Shown one piece after another: positions 63,137 to 64,000 of a stretch of 64,000 nt of DNA. The position numbers were made by a program, and so were the translations under genes. The DNA is from Steroidobacteraceae bacterium (GTDB lineage: Bacteria; Pseudomonadota; Gammaproteobacteria; Steroidobacterales; Steroidobacteraceae): assembly GCA_019187495.1 (NCBI GenBank), contig JABAQN010000049.1:31513-95512 (forward strand), read 5' to 3'. Within the stretch, counting starts at the first letter, position 1; each line of letters begins with the position of its first letter. Below the pieces are notes generated by a model. That model saw only the letters and a list, made by a program, of their open reading frames with translations. It was not told the DNA's origin and made no database searches.

Positions 63137-64000
63137 TCAGCGGTCCAGCAGCGCCGGATTGACCGCCACGAAGCGCCGCCGCCCTTCTTCCTCCAGGCGC
63201 GCCCGTCCGCGCTCGGTCAGCGTGGCGAGCGCCGCCTTCAGGTCACGGCTGTCGCGCACGCACCCCGGCCCGTACTGGTAGATGCGGGTGGTCGGGATGC
63301 GCGCGTTGCCGGGGGCTCGCGCTTCGTTGAGCAGCCAGGTGTCGAGCCGGATCGCCGCGGCGAGCGCGGGCGGCGTGTCGAGCTCGGCGAGCAGACGGCG
63401 GGCTTCGTGCAGGTGCCAACGAACGATGGCCTCGGCGCCGAGAAGGTGGTCGGCGCCGATCGTGCCGGCAGGGCCGTGCTCCAACACGTGAAAGAGCGCG
63501 GCCAGCCGCGCGACGTTCTCGGCGGCCTTCGCGGCGACGTCGCGCACCGCTTGGTAATCGCCGCCGGTTCCGAGCCCGCGCTCGACGAGGTCGTGCAAGC
63601 GCACCCACGCCGTGTGAGCCGCAGGCGAGAGGTCGAGCACGGCCGGCGTCAGTCCGCCGCGCGCGTCGGTGGCGAGCGGTGCGTCGAGCAGAGCCGTGAT
63701 CCGCCGGCCGAAGCGCTCGACCGCAGGCATGGCCGCGGGCGCGGGCCGATAGGCGCGGGTGCCCTGCGTGCTCGCCGGCCACGCGATCAGGAAGCGGGCA
63801 ATGAAGCCGGTTCCGCGCGGCAGCGTGCCGGCGCGCTCGAGGAAGCCGCGCAGCGCCTCGGGCTGGGCCATCAGCCCGAAGGTCAGGCGCCGGTCGCGCA
63901 GCTGGAACGAGGGCTTGCTGCGGCGGTCGATGGCGATCGCGCCACCGTCCCACAGCACGTTGAGCAACGCCAGGTTGCGCAGGATCGTGTCGTAGCCCAT
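63137..64000 (-). CDS. DUF3987-type (YfjI-like) protein, C-terminal part
   Basis: The frame is open to the window edge; the ATG at 64000 is probably internal to a longer gene, since DUF3987 proteins are larger. The visible 287 residues show LMAQPEALRGFLERAGTLPRGTGFIARFLIAWPASTQGTR, a segment typical of these proteins, followed by a helical region with LDLSPAAHTAWVRLHDLVERG and AAKAAENVARLAALFHVLE. A winged-helix-like end comes last (IPTTRIYQYGPGCVRDSRDLKAALATLTERGRARLEEEGRRRFVAVNP). DUF3987 proteins occur on integrative elements and plasmids and resemble primase-helicase C-terminal parts. It faces the integrase and belongs to the same element. Confidence 0.75.
   Translation of the reverse strand: MGYDTILRNLALLNVLWDGGAIAIDRRSKPSFQLRDRRLTFGLMAQPEALRGFLERAGTLPRGTGFIARFLIAWPASTQGTRAYRPAPAAMPAVERFGRRITALLDAPLATDARGGLTPAVLDLSPAAHTAWVRLHDLVERGLGTGGDYQAVRDVAAKAAENVARLAALFHVLEHGPAGTIGADHLLGAEAIVRWHLHEARRLLAELDTPPALAAAIRLDTWLLNEARAPGNARIPTTRIYQYGPGCVRDSRDLKAALATLTERGRARLEEEGRRRFVAVNPALLDR

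Noticed and set aside
63060..63281. Short plus-strand frame overlapping the DUF3987 gene end
   Set aside because: It begins in the inverted repeat and overlaps a better supported gene; no ribosome site or similarity.

Overview
The window is a chromosomal segment of a high-GC gammaproteobacterium centred on the replication-origin gene block. The gene content and orders (tatBC; yibN-like/grxC/secB/gpsA; glnA/ntrB/ntrC; glyQS; gyrB-recF-dnaN-dnaA | rpmH-rnpA-yidD-yidC ... mnmE) are gammaproteobacterial. The GC richness, the TonB-receptor type and the nodIJ-type ABC pair fit the Xanthomonadales/Steroidobacterales/Nevskiales neighbourhood. That placement is inference; no 16S gene is present.

Layout. 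1-11.8 kb: the end of tatB and tatC, then a peptide-use set (POT transporter, M2 dipeptidase lipoprotein, OPT transporter), small enzymes and membrane proteins, a DedA protein and the CtpA-type protease. 11.8-19.6 kb: a degenerate GGDEF-EAL protein, the amidase activator EnvC, the yibN-like/grxC/secB/gpsA operon, a DAACS symporter and trmL. 19.6-28.3 kb: pyrD, a PotD-like lipoprotein, an MscS channel, the nitrogen block (ntrC, ntrB, a DUF4124 gene, glnA with a recognisable sigma54 promoter and two NtrC-type sites), and a vapBC pair. 28.4-36.1 kb: a fatty-acid desaturase, then a divergent unit in which a FadR-type regulator and a Tat-exported M19 dipeptidase face a TonB receptor and a penicillin-acylase-family lipoprotein, with a FadR-type operator lying on the receptor's -10. 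36.1-42.8 kb: fadH, glyQS, a GST, a remnant that looks like the end of threonine synthase, and an acyltransferase. 42.8-53.3 kb: the origin block, in which gyrB is interrupted by a full-length intein with a LAGLIDADG endonuclease. 53.3-61.6 kb: a 2OG-Fe(II) oxygenase, a NodIJ-type exporter, a second DAACS symporter and a molybdenum hydroxylase pair separate yidC from mnmE. 61.6 kb-end: the start of an integrative element inserted at the 3' end of mnmE (tyrosine recombinase, plus the C-terminal part of a DUF3987-type protein running off the window).

The most notable items are: the GyrB intein, which splits the TOPRIM metal-binding site and carries an apparent helix-turn-helix; the mnmE-tail integration site; a 33-bp perfect hairpin after yidC; a family of dispersed palindromic repeats, copies of which have become coding sequence in yidC and in a symporter; and the FadR-operator-controlled receptor/acylase/dipeptidase unit as a candidate uptake system for an acylated peptide-like substrate. 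No rRNA, tRNA or CRISPR array was found. No gap between genes exceeds 300 bases; the larger ones (14060-14349, 27394-27613, 49151-49362, 61581-61763, 62976-63136, 50710-50860) are described through the sites they hold.
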